Of a stretch of 57,262 nt of DNA, positions 42,737 to 50,811 are shown in pieces. The notes under the pieces were generated by a model. That model saw nothing but the letters and a program-made list of their open reading frames with translations. It searched no databases and was not told the DNA's origin. Source of the DNA: Caccovicinus sp964425595 (GTDB lineage: Bacteria; Bacillota; Clostridia; Lachnospirales; Lachnospiraceae); NCBI GenBank assembly GCA_964425595.1, contig CAYRMW010000007.1, forward strand, positions 1-57,262. The letters run 5' to 3'. The translations under genes were made by a program, and so were the position numbers. How positions within the stretch are numbered: the stretch's first letter is position 1; every line of letters begins with the position of its first letter.

Positions 42737-43837
42737 ATGATCACCGTCCAGCACCCGGTCGCCTTCCATACCGACTATCCTCTGGAGCGTCTCGGCCCCG
42801 CGCAGGATCTTCTGTTTTTCGATATTGAAACCACCGGCTTCTCCCCGGACAGCTCCGCGCTTTATCTGATCGGCTGCATCGTCTATGACAACGAAAGCGG
42901 CGGCTGGATGCTGCGCCAGTGGTTCGCGGACTGCCCGGAGGCCGAACCGGAATGCCTTAAGGCCTTCTTTGCCCTGGCCGAAGAAAAGGCGGTCCTGCTT
43001 CACTTTAACGGAGATACCTTCGACCTGCCCTATCTTGCCGGACGCGCCAGGCATTACGACATCCCCTCCGGTCTCTCCCGCCTGAAAAGCATCGACCTTT
43101 TCCGGAGGATCCGTCCCTGCAAAACGCTTTTGGGCATGGATTCCATGCGTCTGAAAGCTGTGGAACAGTTCCTGGGCATCCGCCGGAAAGACCGGTATTC
43201 CGGCAGGCAGCTCATCCGGATCTATGCCGATTACCTGACCGGCCAAAGTCCGGCCCGCCTGCGTCTTCTGCTTCTGCATAACGCGGACGATCTTAAGGGC
43301 ATGGCCGCGATCCTTCCGATCTTAAGCTACCCGGATATGCTCCGGGGCTGCGCCGTCTGCTCGGAAAGCCGCCTCCTTTCGCCGGAGGATGAGCCCCGCC
43401 TGGAGCTGACTTACACCGGTTCCTGGCGCCTCCCGGTCCCGCTGACCCGCGAGACCGCCATGGGGAAGCTTGATTTCCGGGCGTCCTCCATCCGCTGCCT
43501 TATCCCGCTCTACCGCGGCACCCTGAAATACTTTTTCCCGGATTACACGAATTATTATTATCTTCCGGCAGAGGATACCGCGATTCACAAAAGCGTCGGT
43601 GCCTATGTGGCCAAAAGCGCCAGGAAAAAGGCCACCGCCAGGACCTGCTACACGAAAAAGGAAGGGCTTTTCCTCCCGCAGCCAAAACCGGTCTGGCAGC
43701 CGGAATTTCGCGAAGAATACGGCAGTCCGTCCGGCTATGCCGCCTGGTCGCCGCAGCTTTTTGCCGATCAGGAAAAGGCATCGGAATACCTGCGCGCTCT
43801 GCTGGCGCTGGTCTGCTCAGGCTGCCCGCCGCTTTAG
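42737..43837 (+). CDS. YprB-like ribonuclease H-fold 3'-5' exonuclease
   Basis: Protein of 366 residues with a DEDD-type exonuclease domain: LLFFDIETTGFSPDS (first Asp and Glu, about residue 35), HFNGDTFDLPYLAGR (second Asp), and the C-terminal HNADDLKGM with the last Asp. Bacillus YprB is the closest named relative I know. The C-terminal half (about residues 210-366) is less conserved. AAAGGAG precedes the ATG. Faces the DUF5662 gene tail to tail with a 4-base overlap of stop codons. Confidence 0.88.
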   Translation: MITVQHPVAFHTDYPLERLGPAQDLLFFDIETTGFSPDSSALYLIGCIVYDNESGGWMLRQWFADCPEAEPECLKAFFALAEEKAVLLHFNGDTFDLPYLAGRARHYDIPSGLSRLKSIDLFRRIRPCKTLLGMDSMRLKAVEQFLGIRRKDRYSGRQLIRIYADYLTGQSPARLRLLLLHNADDLKGMAAILPILSYPDMLRGCAVCSESRLLSPEDEPRLELTYTGSWRLPVPLTRETAMGKLDFRASSIRCLIPLYRGTLKYFFPDYTNYYYLPAEDTAIHKSVGAYVAKSARKKATARTCYTKKEGLFLPQPKPVWQPEFREEYGSPSGYAAWSPQLFADQEKASEYLRALLALVCSGCPPL

Positions 43838-44385
43838 TAGGTCCCCTTTTTTAACAGCTTCCGGATATAGGAAAAAGTCTCCTCCTCCCCCTGATCGCGC
43901 AGCATGAGCAGAAGCTTTTCCAGGAGCGCCTGCGTCTCCGGGTGAAGATAAGGCGTGATATACGGTCTGGTGAGCGCGTAATATTCCCAGGCCGCGCCGC
44001 CGGTGTACGCCTTCCCCCGGTAGACCTTGCAGGCCGCGATCCGGTCGCACACCATCTCAATCACGTACCTTAAGGGCATCTTATGTCCCACCAGCCCCCT
44101 TTCCCGGTCATTGGAAAAATCGATCCAGTATTCGAAATGATGCTTATTTCTGCCTTTGTGGTGGAGCCAGGCGGCCGAATAACCGTTTTTCTCCCGCTCT
44201 GCCGCATTGGGACTGCGGTTCCCCTGGTAATAGCGGATCCCGACCAGAAACTCGGACGGGCTGTATTTGGACAGATCGTGGAGGAGCCCCTGACGGTACA
44301 GCCCCACCTTAAAGCACTCCCGCATGACCAGAAGCTTATGGCGGGTAATGGTGCAAAAATGCCTTCCTATATTGCTAATCTTCAT
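43834..44385 (-). CDS. DUF5662 family protein
   Basis: Protein of 183 residues of the DUF5662 family, found in many Firmicutes and some phages. Recognisable are the GLLHDLSKYSPSEF segment, which has an HD-like His-Asp pair, the AAWLHHKGRNKHHFEYW stretch and MPLRYVIEMVCD. The His/Asp pattern suggests a metal-dependent HD-type hydrolase, which is inference only. GAGG precedes the ATG. Its start lies about 60 bases from the cold-shock promoter, divergently. Confidence 0.82.
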   Translation of the reverse strand: MKISNIGRHFCTITRHKLLVMRECFKVGLYRQGLLHDLSKYSPSEFLVGIRYYQGNRSPNAAEREKNGYSAAWLHHKGRNKHHFEYWIDFSNDRERGLVGHKMPLRYVIEMVCDRIAACKVYRGKAYTGGAAWEYYALTRPYITPYLHPETQALLEKLLLMLRDQGEEETFSYIRKLLKKGTY

Positions 44386-44446
44386 GACAAACCTCGGTAT
44401 TTTGCGTTACGATCCTGATCATTTTCAGTATCGCCCGCAAAAGAAT

Positions 44447-44475
44447 TTGACTTAACCGGAAAACTATGGTATCCT
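44447..44475 (+). promoter_or_regulatory. Promoter of the cold-shock gene
   Basis: TTGACT (44447-44452), 17-base spacer, TATCCT (44470-44475). It gives a leader of about 70 bases, as is common for cold-shock genes. Confidence 0.7.
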
Positions 44476-44553
44476 AGGTGCAGTTGTGGATATTTCACCA
44501 CGACCAAACATTTTATTTTTCTATCTATCTTTATATCTTTTGGAGGTATCATA

Positions 44554-44751
44554 ATGAAGGGTACGGTTAAATGGTTTAACAACCAAAAAGGCTACGGGTT
44601 TATTTCCGACGAACAGGGCAACGATGTGTTCGTCCACTACTCCGGCTTAAACATGGAGGGCTTTAAGTCTCTGGACGAGGGCGCTCAGGTTGAGTTCGAC
44701 GTAGTAAACGGCGCGAAGGGGCCGCAGGCGACCAACGTCACCAAATTATAA
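44554..44751 (+). CDS. Cold-shock protein (CspA family)
   Basis: Single cold-shock domain of 65 residues that binds single-stranded nucleic acid as RNA chaperone. Both RNA-binding motifs are intact: KGYGFI (RNP1) and VFVHYS (RNP2), after the starting MKGTVKWFNNQ. TGGAGGT lies 7 bases before the ATG. Its long leader is T/A-rich and may control translation. Alone between its promoter and the terminator at 44842. Confidence 0.97.
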   Translation: MKGTVKWFNNQKGYGFISDEQGNDVFVHYSGLNMEGFKSLDEGAQVEFDVVNGAKGPQATNVTKL

Positions 44752-44758
44752 TCATCAC

Positions 44759-44879
44759 TTGACAGTGTACCTTTATTCAATATAGATCAGCAGTGATACT
44801 TAGTTGAAGCAAGTTATATTGGTTAGATCATGATTACAAACAAGGGGCTGTTGCAGACATCTGCAGCACGCCCCTTTTT
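44759..44879 (+). ncRNA. Candidate small RNA or extended csp 3' region
   Basis: Seven bases after the csp stop stands TTGACA (44759-44764), 16-base spacer, TATAGA (44781-44786), followed by about 50 bases without an open frame and the strong terminator at 44842. This could yield an RNA of roughly 85 bases. Otherwise it is simply the csp 3' untranslated region. Confidence 0.3.
44842..44879. terminator. Bidirectional terminator between csp and hslO
   Basis: Outer arms AAGGGGC/GCCCCTT and inner arms TGCAGA/TCTGCA, then TTTTTG on the plus strand. Confidence 0.85.
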
Positions 44880-44893
44880 GGCGTCCGTCCGGA

Positions 44894-45775
44894 CTAGCGG
44901 ACGGCCATGTCCAGCATGTCTTTTAACTCGTCCACGGAAAAGGTGTAGTTCCTTCCGCAGAAATGGCAGTTTACCTCCACCGGTTTTCCCTCACTGATCA
45001 TCTCCCGGATATCCTTTTTCCCGATGCTGACCAGGGCCTTCGCCACCCGTTCTTTGCTGCAGTTGCAGGAAAAGGACGCCGGGATGCGGTCGTTGATCTC
45101 CAGGCCGAACTCTCCCAGCACATACTGCAGGATCGTCTCCGGCGTATTGCCCACGTCCAGAAGCTGCGTCACGGAAGTAATCTCCTTTAACCGCATCTCC
45201 AGCTTAGAGATCACCTCTTCCGAGGCCTGCGGCATCATCTGCAGGATAAAGCCTCCGGCCTGGCGGACGGTATTGTCCCGGTTCATCAGGACGCCGAGGG
45301 CTACGGAGGAAGGCGTCTGCTCCGACGTGGCGAAATAATAGGTCAGATCTTCCGCGATCTCCCCGGTGACCAGGATCGTCTGCCCCACATAGGGCTCCTT
45401 CATCCCCAGATCCTTGATGACACTGAGGACGCCTACGCCAAGCGCCCCGCCCACATCGAGCTTTCCCCGGACGTTCGGCGGCAGCATGACGGAAGGATTG
45501 AACACATAGCCCTTCACCCTTCCCCGGGAATCCGCCGTCACCGTCAGCCCGCCGATGGGGCCGTCCCCCTGGATCTTGATGGTCAAAAGGTCGTCTTCCC
45601 CCTTCATCATCACGCCCATCATGGCCGCTCCGGTCAGCAGCCGCCCCAGGGCCGCCGTGGCCACCGGGCTGGTATTATGGGCCGCTCTGGCCGTCTCCAC
45701 CAGATCTCTGGTCGTGGCCGCGAAGGCCCGGATCTGGCCGCCGGCCGCCGTGGCCCGCAGGATATAATCTGCCAT
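44894..45775 (-). CDS. hslO: Redox-regulated chaperone Hsp33
   Basis: Holdase chaperone switched on by oxidation (293 residues). The C-terminal zinc centre is complete: CNC in SFSCNCSKERV and CHFC in VNCHFCGRNY. The N-terminal half has TRDLVETARAAHNTSPVATA and the TGAAMMGVMMK stretch of the family. Its ATG follows directly on the stop codon of the methyltransferase gene (no gap), so translation is coupled. Confidence 0.97.
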   Translation of the reverse strand: MADYILRATAAGGQIRAFAATTRDLVETARAAHNTSPVATAALGRLLTGAAMMGVMMKGEDDLLTIKIQGDGPIGGLTVTADSRGRVKGYVFNPSVMLPPNVRGKLDVGGALGVGVLSVIKDLGMKEPYVGQTILVTGEIAEDLTYYFATSEQTPSSVALGVLMNRDNTVRQAGGFILQMMPQASEEVISKLEMRLKEITSVTQLLDVGNTPETILQYVLGEFGLEINDRIPASFSCNCSKERVAKALVSIGKKDIREMISEGKPVEVNCHFCGRNYTFSVDELKDMLDMAVR

Positions 45776-46564
45776 TTATCGTACTTCCTTTCCTTTTTCT
45801 CTGGCGATCACGTATACTCTCTCGCTGTCCGCCTCCGGCGCCCGGATGCCGTCTCCGTCGTACCAGGCTAAAAACTCCATCCCCGCCCTCTCCAGGGCGC
45901 TCCGGATCTCCTGCGGCGTGTAGGCGCGCTGAAAATGCGTCTCCTGATACTTCCGGCAGAGGCTCCCGCCGCCGGCCCCCGACCGGGGTGCTTCATCCGC
46001 CGGGATAAAGAGCGTCAGGTCGTATTCATTGATCCGGCTCTCTTCATCATAATAATTATCCCAGATAAAGCTGCCCTCATCCCGGTTCTCCGCGATCGTC
46101 CGGTCAGCCAGGATTTCCCGGTATTTGTATTCCGTATTCAGATCGAAAATAAAAATGCCGCCCGGATCCAGATAGTTATTGACCAGGCGAAAGACGGTCT
46201 CCAGATCCCTCGTATCCAGCAGGTAATTGATGGCGTCGCAGAGACAGACCACCGCCCGCACCGTGCCGTAAAGCTCCAGCTCGCGCATGTCCTGCTGCAG
46301 ATACAGGATATCCCTTCCGGAAGCCGCCCGCTTCTCCAATGCCGCCTCCAGCATATCCGCCGAGCTGTCCACGCCGATCATATCAAATCCCCGGGCAGCC
46401 AAAAGCTCCGTCATCGTGCCGGTCCCGCATCCTAAATCCAGCACCAGCCCGTCGGTAATCCCGTATTCTGCCAGCCGTCCGGCAATATGCCCGCACCATT
46501 CTTCATAGGGGATATTGTCCATAAACAGATCATAAACCCGGGCAAAGCCGGTATAGGCATCCAT
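45776..46564 (-). CDS. Class I SAM-dependent methyltransferase
   Basis: Protein of 262 residues with the Rossmann-type SAM fold: motif I VLDLGCGTGTMTELL, motif II IGVDSSADML, and RAVVCLCDAINYLLD as motif IV region. The N-terminal GFARVYDLFMDNIPYEEW is a family pattern of YjhP/BioC-like methyltransferases of Firmicutes. Acceptor unknown. ATG 46564 has GGAGAGG ahead; the frame runs on upstream through a terminator, so that part is not coding. Directly upstream of hslO. Confidence 0.88.
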   Translation of the reverse strand: MDAYTGFARVYDLFMDNIPYEEWCGHIAGRLAEYGITDGLVLDLGCGTGTMTELLAARGFDMIGVDSSADMLEAALEKRAASGRDILYLQQDMRELELYGTVRAVVCLCDAINYLLDTRDLETVFRLVNNYLDPGGIFIFDLNTEYKYREILADRTIAENRDEGSFIWDNYYDEESRINEYDLTLFIPADEAPRSGAGGGSLCRKYQETHFQRAYTPQEIRSALERAGMEFLAWYDGDGIRAPEADSERVYVIAREKGKEVR

Positions 46565-46655
46565 TCCGGTCCTCTCCTTCCTGTCTTCGCCGCGCGCTGC
46601 ATCGGTACATCCCGCGCAGGCGGCGCTCCCCGGCGACGCAAACCTGCCGGGGCAT

Positions 46656-46704
46656 GAAAAAGAGCCGCTCCATGCAGCAGTACACCGGCACAACGGCTCT
46701 TTTC
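46656..46704 (-). terminator. Terminator of the SEC-C gene
   Basis: Arms AAGAGCCG and CGGCTCTT with a 26-base loop, then TTTT on the minus strand, just after the SEC-C stop. Confidence 0.75.
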
Positions 46705-46707
46705 TTC

Positions 46708-47217
46708 TTATGCGTTCTTTCCGCAACACTTCTTATACTTCTTTCCGCTTCCGCAGGGGCAGGGGTCGTTCCTTCCGATCTTCTGGGGCTTGCGGACAGT
46801 ACCAGAAGCCTTCTGCTGTCTGTACAGCTCCTTCCTGCGCTCCTCGGTGAGAATGGAATCCCACTGCGGAAGCTCGTACAGCCAGTTCGCCTTCGCCTCG
46901 ACCATGTTGTAGTACAGCTTCTCCGGGTCGATCTCGATGCGGACCTGCGTATCCTCCTCCATGGTATCGATGGGGTTCTCATAGCCTTTTAAGCTCTCAT
47001 TGATCCCATCCAGGAAACCGGTCATGATCAGCACTTCCGTCTGATAGCGCTCCGCCAGTTCCTTTACGGTACCGGTGATCACCTGGGTCGGATCGGAAAG
47101 GATCTGCTCGTAGATCCCCTTTTCTATGGTGAAGTATCCGGCCCACAGATTCTCTCTCTCTTTATCACTCAACCCTTCGCCATACGCAAGGTCTCTCCAT
47201 GTCTGTAAAATAGCCAT
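46708..47217 (-). CDS. SEC-C motif protein
   Basis: Protein of 169 residues ending in a SEC-C zinc motif, GRNDPCPCGSGKKYKKCCG, as found at the SecA C-terminus, where it binds ribosome and SecB. The N-terminal part is helical and of a family I cannot name (DLAYGEGLSDKERENLWAGY; EIDPEKLYYNMVEAKANWLY). ATG 47217 has AAAGGATGG upstream; the frame opens 11 codons earlier without a better site. Own promoter and terminator. Confidence 0.85.
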   Translation of the reverse strand: MAILQTWRDLAYGEGLSDKERENLWAGYFTIEKGIYEQILSDPTQVITGTVKELAERYQTEVLIMTGFLDGINESLKGYENPIDTMEEDTQVRIEIDPEKLYYNMVEAKANWLYELPQWDSILTEERRKELYRQQKASGTVRKPQKIGRNDPCPCGSGKKYKKCCGKNA

Positions 47218-47279
47218 CGTAAATCCATCCTTTATCTTTCTTAATTCCAACTTGCAGCTGCCGCTGCGTGTCCCATCTG

Positions 47280-47308
47280 ATTATATACCAAAAGCCCCAT
47301 ATTTGCAA
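47280..47308 (-). promoter_or_regulatory. Promoter of the SEC-C gene
   Basis: Minus strand TTGCAA (47303-47308), 17-base spacer, TATAAT (47280-47285). Two copies of TTTGCAAA overlap and follow the -35 (47302-47322). Confidence 0.7.
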
Positions 47309-47356
47309 AGATTTTTTGCAAATCCTTCCACTTTTCTTGCGGGCATCCGGACGGTT

Positions 47357-47414
47357 ACGGCGCGATCAGGACGCCGGCCAAAGGATACTCCGGCTGACAG
47401 CCTGATCGCGCCGT
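47357..47414. repeat. 14-bp inverted repeat between rhaM and the SEC-C gene
   Basis: Perfect arms ACGGCGCGATCAGG and CCTGATCGCGCCGT, 30 bases apart, with an inner pair GCCGG/CCGGC. No U-run follows on either strand, so it is not a plain intrinsic terminator. Confidence 0.7.
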
Positions 47415-47435
47415 GTGGCATCGCCTTCCCCGCGG

Positions 47436-47750
47436 TCAATCCAGATGGAACACCGGATCCAGGGCGATGGACACCGGGCTGTTGTCCGGGTTTGTCTCCA
47501 TGATATCGGCCATATAGTCCCACCACTTCCGGTTCACCGCCGTGTCCGCCGACCGGCCCCACAGCTCCTCGTCCTCCACTTCCAGATAACCATAAAGAAC
47601 ATGGGTCTCCCTGTCCAGGAAAATGGAATAATTCCTGCCGCCGTGAGCATGGATCATCTCCTTCATCTCCGGCCACAGGGCATTGTGGCGGCGCTCATAC
47701 TCTTCCGCCATACCGGGATACAAAAACATCTTAAAGGCTTTTCTGGTCAT
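47436..47750 (-). CDS. rhaM: L-rhamnose mutarotase
   Basis: Interconverts alpha and beta anomers of L-rhamnose (104 residues, the length of E. coli RhaM). Family residues include FLYPGMAEEYERRHNALWPE, HGGRNYSIFLD, YGYLEVEDEELW and WDYMADIMETNPDNSP. The start is ATG 47750 with AAGGAGAGG ahead. No other rhamnose gene (rhaA, rhaB, rhaD) is in the window. It is monocistronic behind a promoter whose -35 lies in a 10-bp dyad. Confidence 0.92.
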   Translation of the reverse strand: MTRKAFKMFLYPGMAEEYERRHNALWPEMKEMIHAHGGRNYSIFLDRETHVLYGYLEVEDEELWGRSADTAVNRKWWDYMADIMETNPDNSPVSIALDPVFHLD

Positions 47751-47786
47751 CTCTACCTCTCCTTCCGCCGCAACCGCTTTTCCTCC

Positions 47787-47837
47787 ATCATAACGAAAAA
47801 GCAGGTGAAAAACAAGAGGAAGAAACATCTTGTTTTT
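47787..47837 (-). promoter_or_regulatory. rhaM promoter with a dyad operator over the -35
   Basis: Minus strand TTGTTT (47810-47815), 17-base spacer, TATGAT (47787-47792). A perfect dyad AAAAACAAGA-N10-TCTTGTTTTT (47808-47837) covers the -35 and the bases upstream, the position of a repressor site. Confidence 0.6.
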
Positions 47838-47946
47838 CGCCCGCGACAGGGATTCGCACTGTCCGTTTTCTCCTCCGTCATTCCCCGCCATCTTGCCTGC
47901 CGGGAAAAAGTCAGGCGCAAAAGACAAAAATTATCATTAAGCCCAG

Positions 47947-47975
47947 TTGATTTTTCTTCGCAAAACAGTTATCCT
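47947..47975 (+). promoter_or_regulatory. Promoter of eno
   Basis: TTGATT (47947-47952), 17-base spacer, TATCCT (47970-47975), the same -10 as at the csp gene. The leader is about 95 bases. Confidence 0.65.
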
Positions 47976-47980
47976 GAGTG

Positions 47981-48000
47981 TGGTTAGTTTCTTCTAACCA
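47981..48000. promoter_or_regulatory. Dyad TGGTTAG-N6-CTAACCA in the eno leader
   Basis: Perfect 7-bp arms 6 bases apart, just downstream of the -10, close to the transcription start. It may be an operator or an mRNA 5' hairpin. A similar GTTAG-N6-CTAAC stands at the DUF2325 promoter. Confidence 0.5.
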
Positions 48001-48078
48001 ATCTTTTGAATCAATCATGCAGCTCCTGCCCGGTTCCGTCCCAGAGCCGGGCTTCCGGGGCCATGGGAAAGGACACGT

Positions 48079-49380
48079 ATGAATTACCTGGAAATCGAAA
48101 AAGTGATCGGACGGGAGATCATCGACTCCCGCGGAAATCCTACCGTAGAAGCAGAAGTACTGCTTGCCGACGGCACCATCGGCAGAGGCGCCGCCCCCAG
48201 CGGAGCCTCCACCGGGGAATTTGAGGCGCTGGAACTGCGCGACGGCGACAAGAGCCGCTTCGGCGGAAAAGGCGTATCCAAGGCCGTAAACAATATTAAT
48301 ACCGTGATCAACGACTGCCTTACCGGCATGGACGCGTCCGATATCTACGCCGTCGATCAGGCCATGATCAGGGCAGACGGCACGGCCGACAAGTCAAACC
48401 TTGGCGCGAACGCGATCCTGGCCGTATCCATCGCCTGTGCCAGAGCCGCCGCCCTCTCTCTTGATCTGCCGCTTTACCGCTTCCTGGGCGGCATCAGCGG
48501 AAACCGTCTCCCGGTTCCCATGATGAACATCTTAAACGGCGGAGCCCATGCCGCCAATACGGTTGACGTACAGGAATTTATGATCATGCCGGCCGGCGCG
48601 CCCAGCTTTTCCGAGGGCCTGCGCTGGTGCACCGAGGTCTTCCATGCGCTGGCCGCCCTGTTAAAGTCCAGAGGACTGGCCACCTCCGTCGGCGATGAGG
48701 GCGGATTCGCGCCGGATCTGGAAAGCGATGAAGAAGCCATCCTCTGCATCCTGGAAGCCATCAAAAACGCCGGATATGAACCCGGAAAGGATTTCGTCCT
48801 GGCTATGGACGCCGCGTCCAGCGAATGGAAGGGTGAAAAGAAAGGCGAGTATGTCCTGCCCAAGTGCGGAAAGCATTTCACTTCCGCGCAGTTAGTGGAG
48901 CACTGGAAGAGCCTGGTGGAGAAGTATCCCATCGTCTCCATTGAAGACGGCCTCGATGAGGAAGACTGGGAGGGCTGGCAGCTGATGACGAAAGAACTCG
49001 GCCAGAAGGTGCAGTTAGTCGGCGACGATCTGTTCGTGACCAACACGCAGCGCCTGGCAAAGGGCATCGCGCTGGGCTGCGGCAACTCCATCCTGATCAA
49101 GTTAAATCAGATCGGAAGCGTTTCCGAAACGCTCGAAGCCATCAAGATGGCCCACAAGTCAGGCTACACCGCCATCGCCTCCCACCGTTCCGGCGAGACC
49201 GAAGACACCACCATCGCCGACCTGGCCGTGGCATTAAACACCTGCCAGATCAAGACCGGCGCACCCAGCCGGAGCGAGCGCGTGGCCAAGTACAACCAGC
49301 TGCTGCGCATCGAGGAAGAGTTGGGAAGCGCCGCCGTATATCCCGGCATGAACGCGTTCAACATTTCCCGCCAAGCTTAA
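48079..49380 (+). CDS. eno: Enolase
   Basis: Glycolytic 2-phosphoglycerate hydratase (433 residues). Active-site features are GRGAAPSGASTGEFEA, the SHRSGETED loop near the C-terminus, Lys in ILIKLNQIGS, and the metal ligands in LAMDAAS, SIEDGLDEED and LVGDDLFVTN. Full length. The AAAGGACA ribosome binding site is modest. Its substrate is also what the glycerate kinase encoded at 13294 makes. Single gene with its own promoter and terminator. Confidence 0.98.
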   Translation: MNYLEIEKVIGREIIDSRGNPTVEAEVLLADGTIGRGAAPSGASTGEFEALELRDGDKSRFGGKGVSKAVNNINTVINDCLTGMDASDIYAVDQAMIRADGTADKSNLGANAILAVSIACARAAALSLDLPLYRFLGGISGNRLPVPMMNILNGGAHAANTVDVQEFMIMPAGAPSFSEGLRWCTEVFHALAALLKSRGLATSVGDEGGFAPDLESDEEAILCILEAIKNAGYEPGKDFVLAMDAASSEWKGEKKGEYVLPKCGKHFTSAQLVEHWKSLVEKYPIVSIEDGLDEEDWEGWQLMTKELGQKVQLVGDDLFVTNTQRLAKGIALGCGNSILIKLNQIGSVSETLEAIKMAHKSGYTAIASHRSGETEDTTIADLAVALNTCQIKTGAPSRSERVAKYNQLLRIEEELGSAAVYPGMNAFNISRQA

Positions 49381-49409
49381 ACCATCCCCCGCATGACAGG
49401 GGAAAAACA

Positions 49410-49433
49410 GGGAGCCGCAAGGCTCCCCTTTTG
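49410..49433 (+). terminator. Terminator of eno
   Basis: GGGAGCC-GCAA-GGCTCCC followed by CTTTTGC, a 7-bp stem with a stable tetraloop. Confidence 0.8.
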
Positions 49434-49452
49434 CTGTGTCTTTCCGGTATTT

Positions 49453-50811
49453 TCAGGGGGCCGCAAGGCTCTTATTCTGCAATATCTTTCTGGTATTGTC
49501 CTGGATCCGCTCCTCCATGGCCAGATATGCCTGCAGCTCCTCTTCGGTAAATCCCCTAAACCTGGCTTTCCGGTAATCGCTGTCCGCCGTCTCCAGATCT
49601 TCCAGGACCGCCTCCGCCGCCGGAAGGAGCGCGATGCGGATCTGCCTCTCCCTCTGCTTATCCTTCCTTTTCTCCTTTCCCTCCCGCACCTCTTCCACCC
49701 GGATCAGGCCCTTGGCCGTCAGATGCTGGAGTGCCGACGAGAGACTGGCTCGGGACATGTTGTAAAGATCCGACAGACGCAGCTTGCTCGTCTGCCTCGG
49801 CCCCTCCGCCAGGTACAAAAACAAACGCAGCTCATGAAAGGTCAGATCATACTTTAACGCCGCGGGCTCCAGATAATGCTCGAACAGCTTCCGGTCCCGG
49901 TAAGCCTTCATGATCATCCCATCCTCCCTGACCGCCTCCTGCGAAACCCGGCTGCGCTCATAGCCAAGTTTCTTTGTTCCGGTCAGAAGCGGCGGTCCCA
50001 GGATGCCGTCCGACGCGGCGTCGATCAGGAAGCGATAAACCTGCAGGCGGTTCTTTTCGTACTCCTCCTCATCCAGGACGTGCTTGTAAAAATTATTATA
50101 GTAAGCGAAGACCGTCAGCTTCGTCTTAATGGTCTTGCTGATGCTCATCCCCTGCGTCACCAGCGAACCCTTTCGCTTCACATAATAGTAAATCGGCGTT
50201 CGCAGCGCGTAAAAAGAGTCCGCCCAGCGGATATACTCCAGATTAAACATGAAATCTTCACACCAGCTGATCTCCACATTCATCCGCAGGTGATGCTCTT
50301 CCACAATATCCCGGCGATACAGCTTGTTCCACAAAACGCCGTAATAGAAATCGGCCGGGTCCTCCATCATGCAGGCGGCAAACTCCTCCCGGGTCAGCAC
50401 CCGGTCTTCCTCGATATCCCCCTTGTGGGACACCCGCTCGCCGACCACCCGATAGAAATCCGCGATCACCATATCGCAGCTCTGCTCCCGCGCCGTCCGC
50501 ACCAGAAGCCGGGTCGCGTCCGGTGTCAGCCAGTCGTCGCTGTCCACAAACTGCAGATAGGTACCCCTGGCCAAACGCATCGCCCGGTTCCGGGTATCCG
50601 ACACCCCGGAATTCTCCTTATGGATCACGCGAATTCGCGCGTCACAGGCAGCGTATTCATCACAGATGCTTCCCGAAGCATCCGTGCTGCCGTCATCCGA
50701 CAAGATCAGCTCAAAATCCGTATAGTCCTGCTTTAAGATGCTCTCAATGCATCGACGCAGGTCGTTTTCCGCGTTGTAAATCGGAACAATAATGCTTACC
50801 GTTGGGTCCAT
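49453..50811 (-). CDS. Family 2 glycosyltransferase fused to a MarR-type DNA-binding domain
   Basis: One unbroken frame of 452 residues. Residues 1 to about 300 are a GT-A glycosyltransferase: VSIIVPIYNAENDLRRC, the nucleotide-binding SDDGSTDASG and the metal motif VDSDDW, followed by WNKLYRRDIV and SWCEDFMFNLEY, as in EpsJ-like enzymes. Residues about 320-452 look like a MarR winged helix: LTFHELRLFLYLAEGP, LSDLYNMSRASLSSALQHLT (recognition helix), KGLIRVEEV and the wing, ending in long helices (FTEEELQAYLAMEERI) that in MarR proteins dimerise. It faces eno tail to tail and lies 3' of the pilus operon terminator in the same direction. It might glycosylate surface polymers and control their genes, but neither role is shown. 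Confidence 0.85.
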   Translation of the reverse strand: MDPTVSIIVPIYNAENDLRRCIESILKQDYTDFELILSDDGSTDASGSICDEYAACDARIRVIHKENSGVSDTRNRAMRLARGTYLQFVDSDDWLTPDATRLLVRTAREQSCDMVIADFYRVVGERVSHKGDIEEDRVLTREEFAACMMEDPADFYYGVLWNKLYRRDIVEEHHLRMNVEISWCEDFMFNLEYIRWADSFYALRTPIYYYVKRKGSLVTQGMSISKTIKTKLTVFAYYNNFYKHVLDEEEYEKNRLQVYRFLIDAASDGILGPPLLTGTKKLGYERSRVSQEAVREDGMIMKAYRDRKLFEHYLEPAALKYDLTFHELRLFLYLAEGPRQTSKLRLSDLYNMSRASLSSALQHLTAKGLIRVEEVREGKEKRKDKQRERQIRIALLPAAEAVLEDLETADSDYRKARFRGFTEEELQAYLAMEERIQDNTRKILQNKSLAAP

